Source of the DNA: Liopterus haemorrhoidalis | Lineage: Eukaryota; Arthropoda; Insecta; Coleoptera; Dytiscidae | Length of the DNA stretch: 64,000 nt | Assembly (NCBI GenBank): GCA_963971575.1 | Contig: OZ020611.1 | Span: 222,572,260-222,636,259, forward strand | Reading direction: 5' to 3' | Position numbers and translations under genes: made by a program | Notes under the pieces: generated by a model | Database searches by the model: none | What the model saw: only the letters and a program-made list of their open reading frames with translations | Told to the model about the DNA's origin: nothing | Shown: positions 1-10,866 of the stretch, in pieces | Position numbering within the stretch: the stretch's first letter is position 1 | Layout of the letters: each line of letters starts with the position of its first letter

Positions 1-1058
1 AAAATTTAACAACAAATACTTTGTCTCATCTCATAGCTGAAAAATATTAAAAATACCTTTTGAACATTTAAAAAAATAACCAATATAAACACTTATTCAA
101 TTTCATGTATTTTTATACATTTCTGTAATTAAATTAACTTAAATCCTCCAGCAGTTTAACAATTTTTATGCAAATTAAAGCAAATTTAATCTGTATAGAT
201 ATATTCTTCGAAAAATAAGCTCAAAAAATGTCATTATAACTGTGGGAGAGAATATACAGTGAGTCTTGGTTTAACTTAAGAAGAATTTATGCAAAATTGT
301 CTCGATTAACTAATCAAAAATCATACATACCTTAACAACGATTTTACACGTTTTTAAAATAATTTAAAAGTAATATCGTGGTTATTTTATATAGAAAACT
401 AAGTTGTCATTTCTTCTGTCAATTTACACTCAAAATATAGTGGAGCTTGGTTTAGCTATGAATTATAAAACTCTGGCGATTAATTAATCGAAAGATATTT
501 ACAACTTAAAATAGTATTTTACATGTTTGAAATAATATTTAGTTTTCGATTATTACCTACTTAGAAATTTTCAGTTCAGTAACATTTTTAACTGTAAGCC
601 AATTTTATGGTCAGCAAAAATGTTTGAAATCTTGAAAATTACAAAAAAAAAGCGTAATATTTACCCACACTTATGAATTTTTTACACAATTCAGTGATTA
701 TTAAAAAAAAAAATCGATTGTAGATTTTTCGAGGTTTGTGCTAAATTTATTATTTGAATTATAACACATTCGTATATCGTCAACTAAAAACTATCCGTGT
801 CGTTTAAGTATCCGTGATATGTTCAGCTTTTTAGAAATTTGTTGACGATCAACGGTACGGTTTCGAGGAAAAACTGCATGATTTTTATCAATAAAAATTA
901 GTCAATACCCCCCGTCGAAATAAAATTAAGCCTAAGCACTAAAAAAATATATCACCCGGATAAGACGGCGGTTCATTTTCCTCTCTCCGCGTTAAGAAAA
1001 AATTAAGATACACCAGAAGTTGAATACATACATACCAACACTTGTACAATATAATAGT
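1..1058. other. AT-rich DNA without recognised gene
   Basis: I see no coding region with recognisable content. Two stretches (about 250-380 and 434-550) resemble each other loosely: both have a ..CTTGGTTTA.. segment followed by a GATTAA.TAATC segment and a TTTTACA.GTTT segment, which suggests a degenerate tandem duplication with a period near 180 bases. Otherwise unremarkable. Confidence 0.5.
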
Positions 1059-1060
1059 AG

Positions 1061-1061
<1 letters not shown>

Positions 1062-1144
<83 letters not shown>
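1062..1144. repeat. (TA)n microsatellite
   Basis: An uninterrupted TA dinucleotide run of about 83 bases. It creates a meaningless Tyr-Ile reading frame on the minus strand, which is not a gene. Confidence 0.97.
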
Positions 1145-1147
<3 letters not shown>

Positions 1148-1894
1148 TGGACACTTATTTTGTTAGTAGTTAGTAAGTTAGTAGTTATTTGTGTGCCAAG
1201 GCAGTGGTCTAGTTTTTTTTTTTTATCACGAATTGTGGATATTAATTTCCGAGGCGTTGGCCGAGGTAAATAACCACGGTAGTGTTACCGTTAATTTTAA
1301 AATTTTCCAGCAGTTGAATTCTTTTCGCGAAGCTGTGATTTTAAAGGATTTATATTTCTCATATTATCGTTTTATAAAAAAATTTATTTCTTTTTTATCC
1401 TGATTTAGTTATTATACTGGATTGTATAATCCTTCTCGTTATTAATAGAGATTTTTCAATTAACTGACGTAATACTGATTGAAATTCTAAAATGGGGTTG
1501 AAAGCAATTATCGCGATTAACCTAAATAGTTTGGCTTGAATCAATATCGTATAAAAGTGCAGTAAATATTCAACCTCAATATTATATCCATGACAGATAG
1601 AACTAAATTCCAACTTATAAATACACTCAATTTTTTTCTGCTTATTCAAACTAGGACATGATAAAGGACTATATTAAGGCAATGATTCTTTCATTTCATC
1701 TAAATTGTAGCTATAAAACGAAAAAGTATTTTTTTTTTTTTTAATTTTAAAATCCATCTTTATTATTTGCTAATCATTCTTAATTTCTTAATTAACCCAA
1801 CACCTTCCGTCTTTTTCCAGCTTTCTTCTACAAATATTTAAAAATATATTTTCATATTTTCACATATTTGAAGGCTTGATATTGAAGTTTTTGA
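1145..1894. other. No recognised feature
   Basis: AT-rich sequence with short open frames of no recognisable family. The T-rich run near 1730-1742 and the following text give no sign of a gene. Confidence 0.5.
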
Positions 1895-2045
1895 AACGTC
1901 ATCATTATTATTATCATCATAATCATCAATATAATCATCATCATAATCATAGGCCTCCTTTTTGCATCTCCATTCCTCTCTATCCTGTGCCATCTGCAGC
2001 CATTTGCCGACAACTCTCGTTCTCATTGCCGTTCACCGGGTAGGA

Positions 2046-2786
2046 CAGTGATTCTCAAAGTGGGCGATACCGCCCCCTGGGAGGCGCTGGAACGATCCAG
2101 GGGGGCGATAGTAGCCTCGGGTGCATTGAAGATGATGAAGACTTGCTTACTTATTGTCAGCACTTGGATGACTTCAACCAACGATTTGAAGATATTTTTC
2201 AAATGAACATACCCGATTGGGTTTTGGATCCTTTTTCAAGTGCAAACACTCCAAAATTACAAGAAGAACTGGTGGAAATAACAACAAATTACGATTTGAA
2301 ATTTAAATTTAAAGACGGCTACCAACAGTTCTGGCTGCAAAAGCAGATTCCTACAGGTTATCCTGGGTTATGGGCTATAATACAAAAGTTGTTAATTGCA
2401 TTTCCTTCGTCATATTTAGTGGAACGTGGGTTCAGTGCGGTCACAAATCTATTAACAAAAAAAAATAAACCGACTGCAAATAGCTAATCGCTGATTTAAG
2501 AATACTGCTGACAAAAATAGAGCCGAGGATTGATACATCGATAGCAGTGCACCAGGTTCATCCTTCTCATTAGATGAGAATATGATTTTAATAATTAATT
2601 TTTAATTTCAAGCTTCAAGGTGTCTTATTTACAATATATTTCTTTACTATATTTTAGAAAGTGGGTAGAAATATAGATACATATATCTTTCTATTTGTTC
2701 GTTTAAAAAATGTAGATTTCCAGGGGGCGCTGAGTAATTTTTTTCTGAAAAGGGGGCGGTAGGCCAAATAAGTTAGAGAACCACTG
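2046..2786 (+). mobile_element. hAT element with 8-bp target duplication GGGTAGGA
   Basis: The element starts CAGTGATTCTCAAAGTGGG and ends with the inverted form of CAGTGGTTCTCTAACT, the usual hAT terminal inverted repeat. GGGTAGGA is present at 2038-2045 and again at 2787-2794, a perfect 8-bp target-site duplication. The 741-bp copy keeps only the C-terminal end of a transposase (2143-2487), so it is an internally deleted, non-autonomous derivative. It sits inside the LINE fossil. Confidence 0.95.
2143..2487 (+). pseudogene. hAT transposase C-terminal fragment (dimerisation region)
   Basis: The 114-residue frame reads as the C-terminal part of a hAT transposase of the ZBED/SCAND3-like group. 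DDFNQRFEDIF and WVLDPFS at the start match the segment before the dimerisation domain, and LLIAFPSSYLVERGFSAV is the conserved hATC motif. The catalytic RNase H core is missing, as it lies upstream in full-length proteins of 600 residues or more. The frame ends at a stop shortly after LLTKK. The ATG at 2143 is simply the first in frame and not a true start. Confidence 0.85.
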
Positions 2787-3158
2787 GGGTAGGAGGTCTG
2801 TCTTGGTTTCTAGTACTGTCTCTAGTCCGCCATTCCGGAACTTTCCAGATCCATTTATCATCATTGGTTCTAAAAACATGGCCCACTGCCACTTCAGATG
2901 TGAAAATTTTCAAATTATGTCAGAAACTTTTGTTTGCTGTCTGATCCACAAACTTGATATCATCCATCCACCGGGTAGCAGGTCTGGCTCGGTTTCTAGT
3001 ACTGTCTCTTGTCCGCCATTCTAGAAGTTACCTAACCCAGCTATCGTTATTGGTTCTAAAAGCGTAGCACACTACCATTTCACACATGAAAATTTCCAAA
3101 TTATGTCTGCTTTGTCTGCTGTCTGATCCACAATTTTGTCTTTCGATCCAAAAGTGTA
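2787..3158. repeat. Tandem duplication (about 186 bp, two copies) inside the LINE fossil
   Basis: The text from 2787 (GGGTAGGAGGTCTG...) recurs from 2973 (GGGTAGCAGGTCTG...) with the same order of landmarks: TTTCTAGTACTGTCTCT, GTCCGCCATTC, ATTGGTTCTAAAA, CAAATTATGTC, TGTCTGATCCACA. Both copies translate on the minus strand to the same LINE C-terminal segment (EWRTRDSTRN... RP.TR), so a coding block was duplicated within the retrotransposon. Confidence 0.8.
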
Positions 3159-3762
3159 AAGCCAATTATCACTTTTTCCATTAATATTTCAGCGACTCCG
3201 TAGATTTTCCGCAGATTTTCGCTTGAGGGTGAGAGGTTCAGCACCAAAGCTTAAAACTAGTAAGATACATTAAATATCTTTCCCTTGAGGTAGATGGGGA
3301 GATCAATTTTTAAAATATTCCTTAGATTTCCAAAGATTGCCCATCCCAAACCAATTCTTCTATTAATCTTTATGGTTTGTTTGACCCGGCCGATAGTGAT
3401 TTCGTGTCCCAGCGACTTGTAGTGAGACACTTGATCAATGGGTCTACCCGAGATTGATAAATTACCCTCAGCACTAGGGTTGTACATCGAAGGCAAAACA
3501 TCGATGTTTAACATCGATGTTAACATCGGCCCTTACTATCGATGTTGAAAAAACACCGAAGGAAAAACATCGATGTATCGGAAACATCGATGTTTTATTA
3601 ATATTAAAAAAAGCTATTTATTTATATTATATAGATTTTATTTAATAATGTAAAGATAAAATACGAAAAAAGTAACGCATAATACACAAAAATTCCTTTT
3701 TAATAGTAATTAATTTCACATTAATATTATTATACCCAATATAATAATCCTAATTTGTACCT

Positions 3763-3935
3763 ACAGTCTATTAGGCGGAACTAACCGCAATTTTCATTTT
3801 TGTAATTTGTCATTAGATATTTTTTTATATATTGAAGTTGACTTTTCCTGAACAAAATGATCAAAAACTTCAATCAATCGGTAAAAGTAACTAGAATTAA
3901 AAATCTAGTTCCGCCTAAACCAAAGGAACAGACCT
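3763..3935 (-). mobile_element. MITE with GGCGGAACTA ends, copy 1
   Basis: One end reads ACAGTCTATTAGGCGGAACTA and the other, inverted, reads GGTCTGTTCCTTTGGTTTAGG followed by CGGAACTAG, giving an imperfect TIR of about 20 bases. An internal hairpin AACTAGAATT/AATCTAGTT is present. Related copies lie at 4078-4216 (opposite orientation) and 5617-5764. Confidence 0.7.
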
Positions 3936-4077
3936 TACTATTTTTACATTTCTAAAATGAAATATTGGATTTTATTACAATACTAATATAGTAATCTTAA
4001 TGTTAATTTTATATTATTTAACATAAAAATAACACTATCATACACAATTATTTTTATACTTTTTTAAGTTGAAATAA

Positions 4078-4216
4078 AGTCTGTTCCTTTGGTTTTGGCG
4101 GAACTAGATTTTCAATTCTAGTTACTTTTACCGATTAATTGAAGCTTTTGATCATTTTGTTCACGAAAAGTCAACTTCATTATATAAAAAAATAGCTAAT
4201 GACAACTTACAAAAAT
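4078..4216 (+). mobile_element. MITE with GGCGGAACTA ends, copy 2 (incomplete)
   Basis: It begins AGTCTGTTCCTTTGG and follows copy 1 read backwards: CGGAACTAGATTTT, TTTTACCGATTAATTGAAG, GATCATTTTGTTCACG, AAGTCAACTTC, TAGCTAATGACAACTTAC. The far end with the second TIR is missing. Together with copy 1 it forms an inverted pair separated by about 140 bases within one hAT element. Confidence 0.65.
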
Positions 4217-4859
4217 CCAGGGATTGGAGGAATAACAACTGGGAAAGTGTCAACAAGACTCAAAAAGAAAAAGTGTGTTGGCGTCGTTGGTCGTTCGCAT
4301 TGTTTTCAAAAATTAGAAGTTTCTTCTTATTTTTTCGTATTCTGCTAACTGCTAAGAAGAATAAAAACTATCACTATTAGTATTGTTATATCACAATAGA
4401 TGGCGCTTATATTTTGTGTACTAATAAAAATTAAATTTTTAAGATTCCAGCGCCTATAGCGGTAGTTTCTGAATTTCAAAGTCTAAACATCGACATCGGT
4501 AGTAGACATCGACGTTTTATCGATACTATCGCCAGCTGACCATCGATGGTAAAAACATCGATGTTTTTAAAACAAACATCGATGTTTTCGATACATCGAT
4601 GTTTTTTTCCCATCCCTACTCAGCACTAAATTTGTCATTACTATAGTCTTATTGATGCTGATTTGGAGTTCTATCTGCTCTGCTCTATTATTTAATTCTT
4701 CCATGATATGATCCATTGATCTTAAGTAATCAAAAGTAAAACGTATGTCACGTTTAACGATAAAACTAACCACGCAAAATAGAATTGAATTCGATGAGCG
4801 AAGAAAAATACATTTGGAACTGCATTCGTTACCTATAAAAACACATTTAAAGCATGCGA

Positions 4860-5347
4860 ATCAATTTGCTTTGTTTTTACTGAAGATGTGTCTCACGATA
4901 CTTACAAATATTGATTTCGACGTCTTAATACCGGTAATTTAGAACTCTTGAATGCCGCAAATTGAAGGCAATGCAATGATTTTCAAGCATTATTTAATGA
5001 AAATGTGTCCCAGAAACAGGAGGAACTCGCGACAGTTGGGAGTTGATCGAGCAACAGTTTCGAGATGGTTGTATGAGATTCAAAAGGATAATTGGATACT
5101 ACATTTATTCTACGAACACAACATTGCCAGCCGACTCGACACATGCATTACGTTGCTTACCAAACAACACTAGAAGAATTTTTGTGGTAAATTGTTACCG
5201 ATGACGAAAAAATGATTTTGTATAACAATCCTAAACGAACAAATTAATCGGTAGGTTTCGGCCAGCTATTAACGTCAACAACAAAACATAACATTCATGC
5301 CTAAAAAGTCGTTCTGTGCATCTGCAGATTTTGTGCAGATGGCGATA
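4860..5347 (+). pseudogene. Mariner transposase fossil
   Basis: With frame changes the plus strand reads RRLNTGNLELLNAA (helix-turn-helix region), ALFNENVSQKQEELAT (second helix-turn-helix), IVTDDEKMILYNNPKR (catalytic block around the first Asp), and TSTTKHNIHA followed by KVVLCI. This is the standard order in a mariner transposase. Several stops and at least two frameshifts show that it is dead. The fossil is cut off at 5347 by the hAT insertion. I could not find a convincing continuation after 6614. Confidence 0.8.
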
Positions 5348-5616
5348 CTCTATATCAGCGTTTCTCAACCGGGGCGCCGCGGCCCCCTGGGGGGCCGTGA
5401 AGGCTTCGTCGGGGGGCCGCGAAGTCATACAAGATCGAAACATGAAAATATAATAAAAATTCACTCAATCTTGTAAGATATAAATTTTATTCATATTTAT
5501 AAATACGAGTATCTTATATTGATATTCATAAAAATATACCTTTCACAACATATATAAAATAAATATTCTATTTATTTTTATACTTAATATACTTATTTCG
5601 ACAACTAATTTAAACT

Positions 5617-5764
5617 ACAGGCTATTTCAAATGTTTAATTTGTCACTAGCTAACTTTATAATGAGTAAATGGGCTTTTACTAAACAAAATGATCAAAAGC
5701 TTCATTTAATCGATAAAAATTACTAGATTTGAAAATCTAGTTCCGCTTTAACAAAAGAAACAGA
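5617..5764 (-). mobile_element. MITE with GGCGGAACTA ends, copy 3 (diverged)
   Basis: It shares TTAATTTGTCACTAGCTAA, ACAAAATGATCAAAAGCTTC and TCTAGTTCCGCTTTAAC in order with copies 1 and 2, and ends AAAGAAACAGACT. It is more diverged than the other two. Confidence 0.6.
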
Positions 5765-6308
5765 CTATAAGTAGACTATATCAAGGTCAAATAAATTGTA
5801 TGTGTCGGTTAATGGGTTCGGGTTGGAGGCACTTCAAGTATTTTTAAGTTGTGCTTTGAAATAGGTACGATTTGAAAGTGCAATATTTGTTATTATATAT
5901 TTTTTTAATTGCTCTCCGAACTACAGGTAACTCAAGAGTAAGAATGCGAATGTGTTTAAATTAAAATGGAAGGCACTTTGAACATTTGCAAATAAAAATA
6001 CTTTACTTTCAAGTCGTTTTAGGGACTATAATCGTCATTTAAAAATATCACAGTTTTTTGTCAACCGTAAAAGATATTAAAAAAATGTTTAGGGAAAAGT
6101 TCTTGAAAAGCTCTATCCAAAGATATCCAATATGACATACGTTCCTATTTAAAGATTCGAAATTGTCCTTTATGTCCTGTAATTCTGGTTTTTTCCGGAA
6201 AATTTCAATACTACCATTCAATTTTGTGGATAAATTTTAGTTCAAAACTTTTGACGTGTGCGCAACGTCGCCTTTTCGAAAAAACTCGTGTTCCTATCCA
6301 TGTTATCT

Positions 6309-6476
<168 letters not shown>

Positions 6477-6614
6477 TATTAGCTGTAGAAGCTAATTAAT
6501 AAATAAATTTATTATCATTATTATATATATATATACACATAGGGGGCCGCAGACAATATTTATATAATTTGGGGGGTCCCAGGCCATAAAAGGTTGAGAA
6601 GCACTGCTCTATAT

Positions 6615-7024
6615 TATACGTAGGAGCTAAAAGAACACCATATACATATATACTGTAAACATGAATTAATATATAACCACGCAATATAGTATTCCACATT
6701 AAGATCTACTTAGTGAAACTTAATTTTAAATTTAGATGTGCTCTTCAATTATAAAACCAAATAGGAAACTAATTTCTTTTAATTATAGGTTGGATACGTT
6801 TATTTTGTTCTTAAATCTTCATTAGACATGAAAGTTATAATTAGTTTCTATTATTAAAAACAGATGGCAATACGTACAGTGTCTCAATTTTTATTGTAGC
6901 ATTGCGTATGTTACGTTTAAGCTGTATTTAGAAAATATTTCTTGAATAAGAGTGATGTTAATAGAAGTAAAACTAAAATAATAAGGCAGCTGCTTAATAT
7001 AGATGCCTTCAATAGTTTTACTTA
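6615..7024. other. No recognised feature
   Basis: AT-rich sequence between the hAT element and the 598-bp MITE. No frame or repeat recognised. Confidence 0.5.
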
Positions 7025-7026
7025 TA

Positions 7027-7624
7027 CCCTTTTCACACTAGATCTTTAAGACGAGTGAACTTAAAGTTCACCGATGTTTAAGATCGGTATGCTTTCACAC
7101 TTGATGTTTAAATCTCTGGTGCTGTCATCAGCTACAGTAATTTTGTCCTTAAGTTACCGTCATGAAATTACCAGTTTTGGACTGTCTGCGCAGACGCACA
7201 TTTTGAATTATTATAAACAATTAAGGATATTTCATTTCGTTCTACAATAAAGGCACTACAATAAAGAATATATTACACCTGTATTAACATGTAAGTCGAT
7301 ACATTTTATCTCAATTATTGTAGCTCTGTATTTTATTAAACACATTATTAAAATAAATAATTTTATTATAACAATAAGTATAAACTTCTTATAACGTCGA
7401 TATAATACAGTATTCTTGTTTATGATAATATAAAATGTTGACAGCACAAGTTCAAGGAGTATTTTTTTATAATAGTAATTAAGTTGGCAATGCGGACGAA
7501 GTTTAAGACGCAGATCTCTGTCTTAAACATCGCTTGTATTTAACCGAGGCCATACGGTTTCACATTAGCGTTTAAAGATACATTCACTTTAACATCCGAT
7601 CTTGAAGATCTAGTGTGAAAAGGG
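7027..7624 (+). mobile_element. 598-bp TA-flanked MITE, copy 1
   Basis: Ends are CCCTTTTCACACTAGATC and its inverse, with TA on both sides (7025-7026, 7625-7626). A second copy of exactly the same length lies inverted at 30366-30963 with only scattered differences, so both are recent. Internal hairpins include GTGAACTTAAAGTTCAC near the left end. The TA duplication and TIR point to an IS630/Tc1/mariner-type mobiliser. A 63-codon frame on the minus strand (7256-7447) is identical in both copies, but it is hydrophobic and AT-driven and resembles nothing I know. Confidence 0.9.
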
Positions 7625-7626
7625 TA

Positions 7627-8795
7627 CGTAGTATTGACATTCTTATAATGTGTCCTACCCATAGTAACTGATTTTGGTGCAGCATGGCTTCAATAATGAA
7701 GTTATATTTTTTTATATCCATTATTGTTATTTTCGGCATTCAAATTAGTGAGCAGCAATGACAAAGCCAACGAAAATCTGGTAAAATAACAACTTAATTT
7801 AGAAATCAAGTATAAAATCAAACTTGTACAGTCACTTGCTTTTGCAATAGCTTTAGAGGAAAGAAAAACGTGGACACTGGAAATAGCTGATAAGAAAAAT
7901 AATTTTAGAGCTATACTACTAACCATACTACGTCCGACCAGCACCGTAGGGGCGGCCCTAATACACATGCGCCCCCATGCAAAAGCCAAGACGGTGTCCT
8001 CCTATTCCCATCTATGGTCTCCATATTTGAGAAGTCAAAAAGTCGATACTATAGCTGATAAGCAAAAAAAAATAAAATAATAATAATAACAAGGTGGTGT
8101 TCATTTCACACATTTTCGGGTTTCGCAGATAGGGTAACTGCAGCGAATTTCGACTACGCAGGTAATTTCGACTATCCCATTATTTCTATAAATAAGTGCT
8201 GCCATATAGCGGTAGTATAACGTAACACTATGTTTATGTGAAAAACTAACCTCACTTTATTTTAAGCATTCTAAATAGTACATTAAAACAAAAGTTTCAT
8301 AAATTAGAAAACGAGTCGCGAAGTGAGTTTTCTAATCGACAAGTTCGGCAGAAAGCCTTATGTAATGAGTTTTTTATAATATTTTTTCTATTTTATTTTT
8401 TCATGCCTTTTGAAGTAATAAATTTACATTACATAATCAAACAACATCCTCAATTAGGAAATTTGGTATGTGAATGTAGCACTTGGCTGGACTGGTAGTT
8501 TCATATTTTTCTCGGTAATATCAATTATGTTTTGTAAAATTTGTAGATAATTCTACCAATTTTATGAAATAAAATGTGTAGTGTCATAATAAAACTCTAT
8601 TATAATACTCAATTCAGTTTTATAATAACTCTCTTATAAATGTAAAATAGAAAAAAACATTTTTTACAATAATGACGTCAAAACGAACGATAATTTGTAA
8701 ATCATCTGTTAATTTATGTACAAAAACATGTTATTTAATACCCTACATGAAATTTAAAAAAAAAAAACGACGTTTTCCAAAATTAAAAACTTTCA
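7627..8795. other. No gene recognised; traces of HINE-A 3' end
   Basis: At 8108-8130 the text TTCACACATTTTCGGGTTTCGCAGATAG resembles the 3' hairpin plus subterminal repeat of the HINE-A family, so a degraded copy probably ends here. A 95-codon minus frame (7702-7989) has no recognisable motif. Confidence 0.4.
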
Positions 8796-8803
8796 GACAT
8801 GAC

Positions 8804-10137
8804 CCTTGGCGCAGCCAAGGGGGGGGGACGGGCCTGGGCCCCTCCCAGGACCAGCAGATTACACGGCGCTGCCTGGGGACTTGAAGATAAAATTTAACCA
8901 CAACAGTAGTTAATTTTTCAATTAATTCATTGTAAACAATATTGGCATTTTCTTTTTTTTTTGTTCGTATAAATAAACATTTTTCTAAGATTGCCTACTC
9001 TTGATAAAGTGACATAATTATTGTTCAAGTGAAAATACATCACTTTCCAAATATGCTCCAATGAATTATATGAAGGGGAGCGTTGATCCTTTTTCCCCCT
9101 GACACATCGACTAAAATATTCGCCCAGTCAAATGATAAAACTGTTTTAAACAACTAATTACTCGATTCAGATAAGATAAAGTGGAAATCTGACTTCGGTA
9201 TAACCTTCAGAATGTAATTTTAAAATGACACCTCAAACGTGAAATAGAGTAAAAATAGTAGAAATATAATAAAGAGAGTAGTTTTGGAGACAATAGCGCT
9301 CTTAAAATCGGTATTTGGTTTTATTTTGTAGATAAATGTGAATATCAATATCTTCTTAGGTATTTTTGAAATTATAATGTTTTACACACAAAAAGGACTG
9401 ATATAAGTTGTACTGAACAACAGTGGCGTATTCAGATGGAGGGGGGGGGGGGATACAAGCCCCCTGTGAAGGTCCAATGAAATCATAATCGTACAGCAAA
9501 ATAACTTATGTATTTTACAATAATAATAAGCTATATTTTATTATGATTAGTGTTGAAATTAACAGAAAATGCACATTTACATGTTATTTTTAGGTTTTCG
9601 TAGGTATAATCAAGAAATCCTTATTCCGTCACATGAATCTGTTCGTTCTGTACAAATTGTGGCCAAGCGGCTGATTTAGAAAACTGAACATAAGTAAGAG
9701 AAATATTGAGACTTCAAAAATATATCCCGCGAAAAATATAAATAAATATGTATTTATCGAAGAAAAAATCATGTGAAAGTTTTAACAATTACATTTTTTT
9801 ATCAACAAATAATGGAATTATTATTTGATATAAACATCAATATCCAACAGCAGGGATGTCGAACTGATTTGGGTCGCAGTCTATTTTACATACAAAATGA
9901 TAAGCAGTGACGGAACTTTAAATATCCCGAAGGGTTTCTTGACATTTTTTTATAAGCAGAAAAGGGGAAGAGAGTATATTTTACATTTTTAAATATATTT
10001 TTCCCCTAAATAAGCTCAAGTGATTTTGATTACCGCTTCAGGGGCCATAAAAAGTAAGGTTCAGGGCCGTATACGGCCCGCGTGCCCTCGAAATTAGATT
10101 CGGCCCTCCCCAAGACAAAATCCTGGTTGCGCCACTG
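8804..10137. mobile_element. hAT element with target duplication GACATGAC
   Basis: GACATGAC is present at 8796-8803 and 10138-10145. Ends are CCTTGGCGCAGCCAAGG and the inverse of CAGTGGCGCAACCAGG, followed by G-runs and GGCCC-rich subtermini as in many hAT elements. Inside, CAGTGGCGTATTCAGATGG at 9425 followed by a G-run looks like the left end of another hAT, and CAGGGATGTCGAAC at 9851 plus CCGTATACGGCCCGCG near 10070 look like parts of yet another. Neither has a provable partner end. No transposase is readable. Confidence 0.88.
9587..9795 (+). repeat. Degraded HINE-A fragment (5' part)
   Basis: TTTTTAGGTTTTCGTAGGTATAATC, then CTTATTCCGTCA, TCTGTTCGTTCTGTACAAAT and GTGGCCAAGCGGCTGATT follow the 5' half of the HINE-A copies at 20312 and 21926 with many substitutions. 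The GTCT array is reduced to a remnant. Confidence 0.65.
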
Positions 10138-10145
10138 GACATGAC

Positions 10146-10866
10146 AAAACTTTTACCTACGACCATATTCTGTCTGACAGACGTCGAAGCGTACCAATAA
10201 TAAATTCCCAATATATAAGCTCTAATTGATTGTGATTAATTGCGAAATATGTGCATTGTACACTATTAGTTTCACTATTATGCGATATTTTGTAAAAACC
10301 TCGCCCCTATAAAAAGTACGCCTCTGCTTTTTAATTTGCATGGTTCAACAGACTGCACGATCAAGACTTGAAGACTTCGTTCCATCTGTCAACAAGGAAT
10401 TCCCCGCCTCTTCACTTCTCATTTGTTTTTCTTTTGTTTCTTCCTTAGCTTGTCTCTTTGTATTCATCATTTGTTTTATTTCTGTAACATTATGAGTGTA
10501 TTTACATGAATTTATGGTAATAGCTCAATTATACGGTGACGGTTTGTTTGATTTCATATTTTATATTTACTCATTTGTTGCTGGGAATACTGATTATATT
10601 ACTAAGAAGGTAACATGTTATTTGTTAGGTATCTACTTATGAGTGTTATTAATCTTTATATGGATCTGATAAAATGAATAATGCAATCTATAAACTGTAT
10701 AAAAATATATGACACATATGATCACATGTTAATTTGTCTTGTAAGCTGTTAGTGAATTCATTTATAGAGAGTGATATTGGAAATAATGGACTACTGGAAC
10801 TACCACATTTACAGATCGAGACAAGAAATATTAAAATAACTCTCTTATTACATATTACTGAGATAT
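10146..10866. other. No gene recognised
   Basis: AT-rich. ACCTCGCCCCTATAAAAAGT followed by ACGCCTCTG near 10300-10325 resembles the right end of a hAT element (inverse CAGAGGCGT), but I could not match a left end or a target duplication. Confidence 0.4.

Larger units (their letters stand above)
3475..4618. mobile_element. hAT element, TAGGG-type ends with CATCGATG-rich subtermini
   Basis: CTCAGCAC occurs at 3467-3474 and 4619-4626, a perfect 8-bp target duplication. Ends are TAGGGTTGTACATCG and the inverse of TAGGGATGGGAAAAA. Both subtermini are packed with CATCGATG/ACATCGATG motifs. No transposase is left. The right arm (about 4360-4520) is homologous to the left arm of the related 2.4-kb element at 45564-47943, which does keep a transposase fragment. 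Two copies of a smaller MITE lie inside. Confidence 0.95.
1895..4785 (-). pseudogene. Degraded non-LTR retrotransposon (endonuclease-reverse transcriptase type), C-terminal half, split by two hAT insertions
   Basis: Three blocks read in order on the minus strand as the thumb and C-terminus of a LINE polyprotein. Block 4627-4785 contains MDHIMEELNNRAEQIE, which in this family lies just after the catalytic YADD; the YADD itself is not visible. Block 3240-3466 continues with EGNLSISGRPIDQVSHYKSL and RRIGLGWAIFGNL. Block 2787-3200 holds WRTRDSTRN and RPATRWMDDI. Block 1955-2045 ends with VVGKWLQMAQDREEW and KKEAY, then runs into a degenerate ATC/ATT tail (1898-1952), the expected 3' microsatellite of such LINEs. 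Frameshifts and stops are frequent, so this is an old, dead copy. The text resumes correctly across both hAT insertions once each is removed with one target duplication, which proves that the LINE is older than both. Confidence 0.85.
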
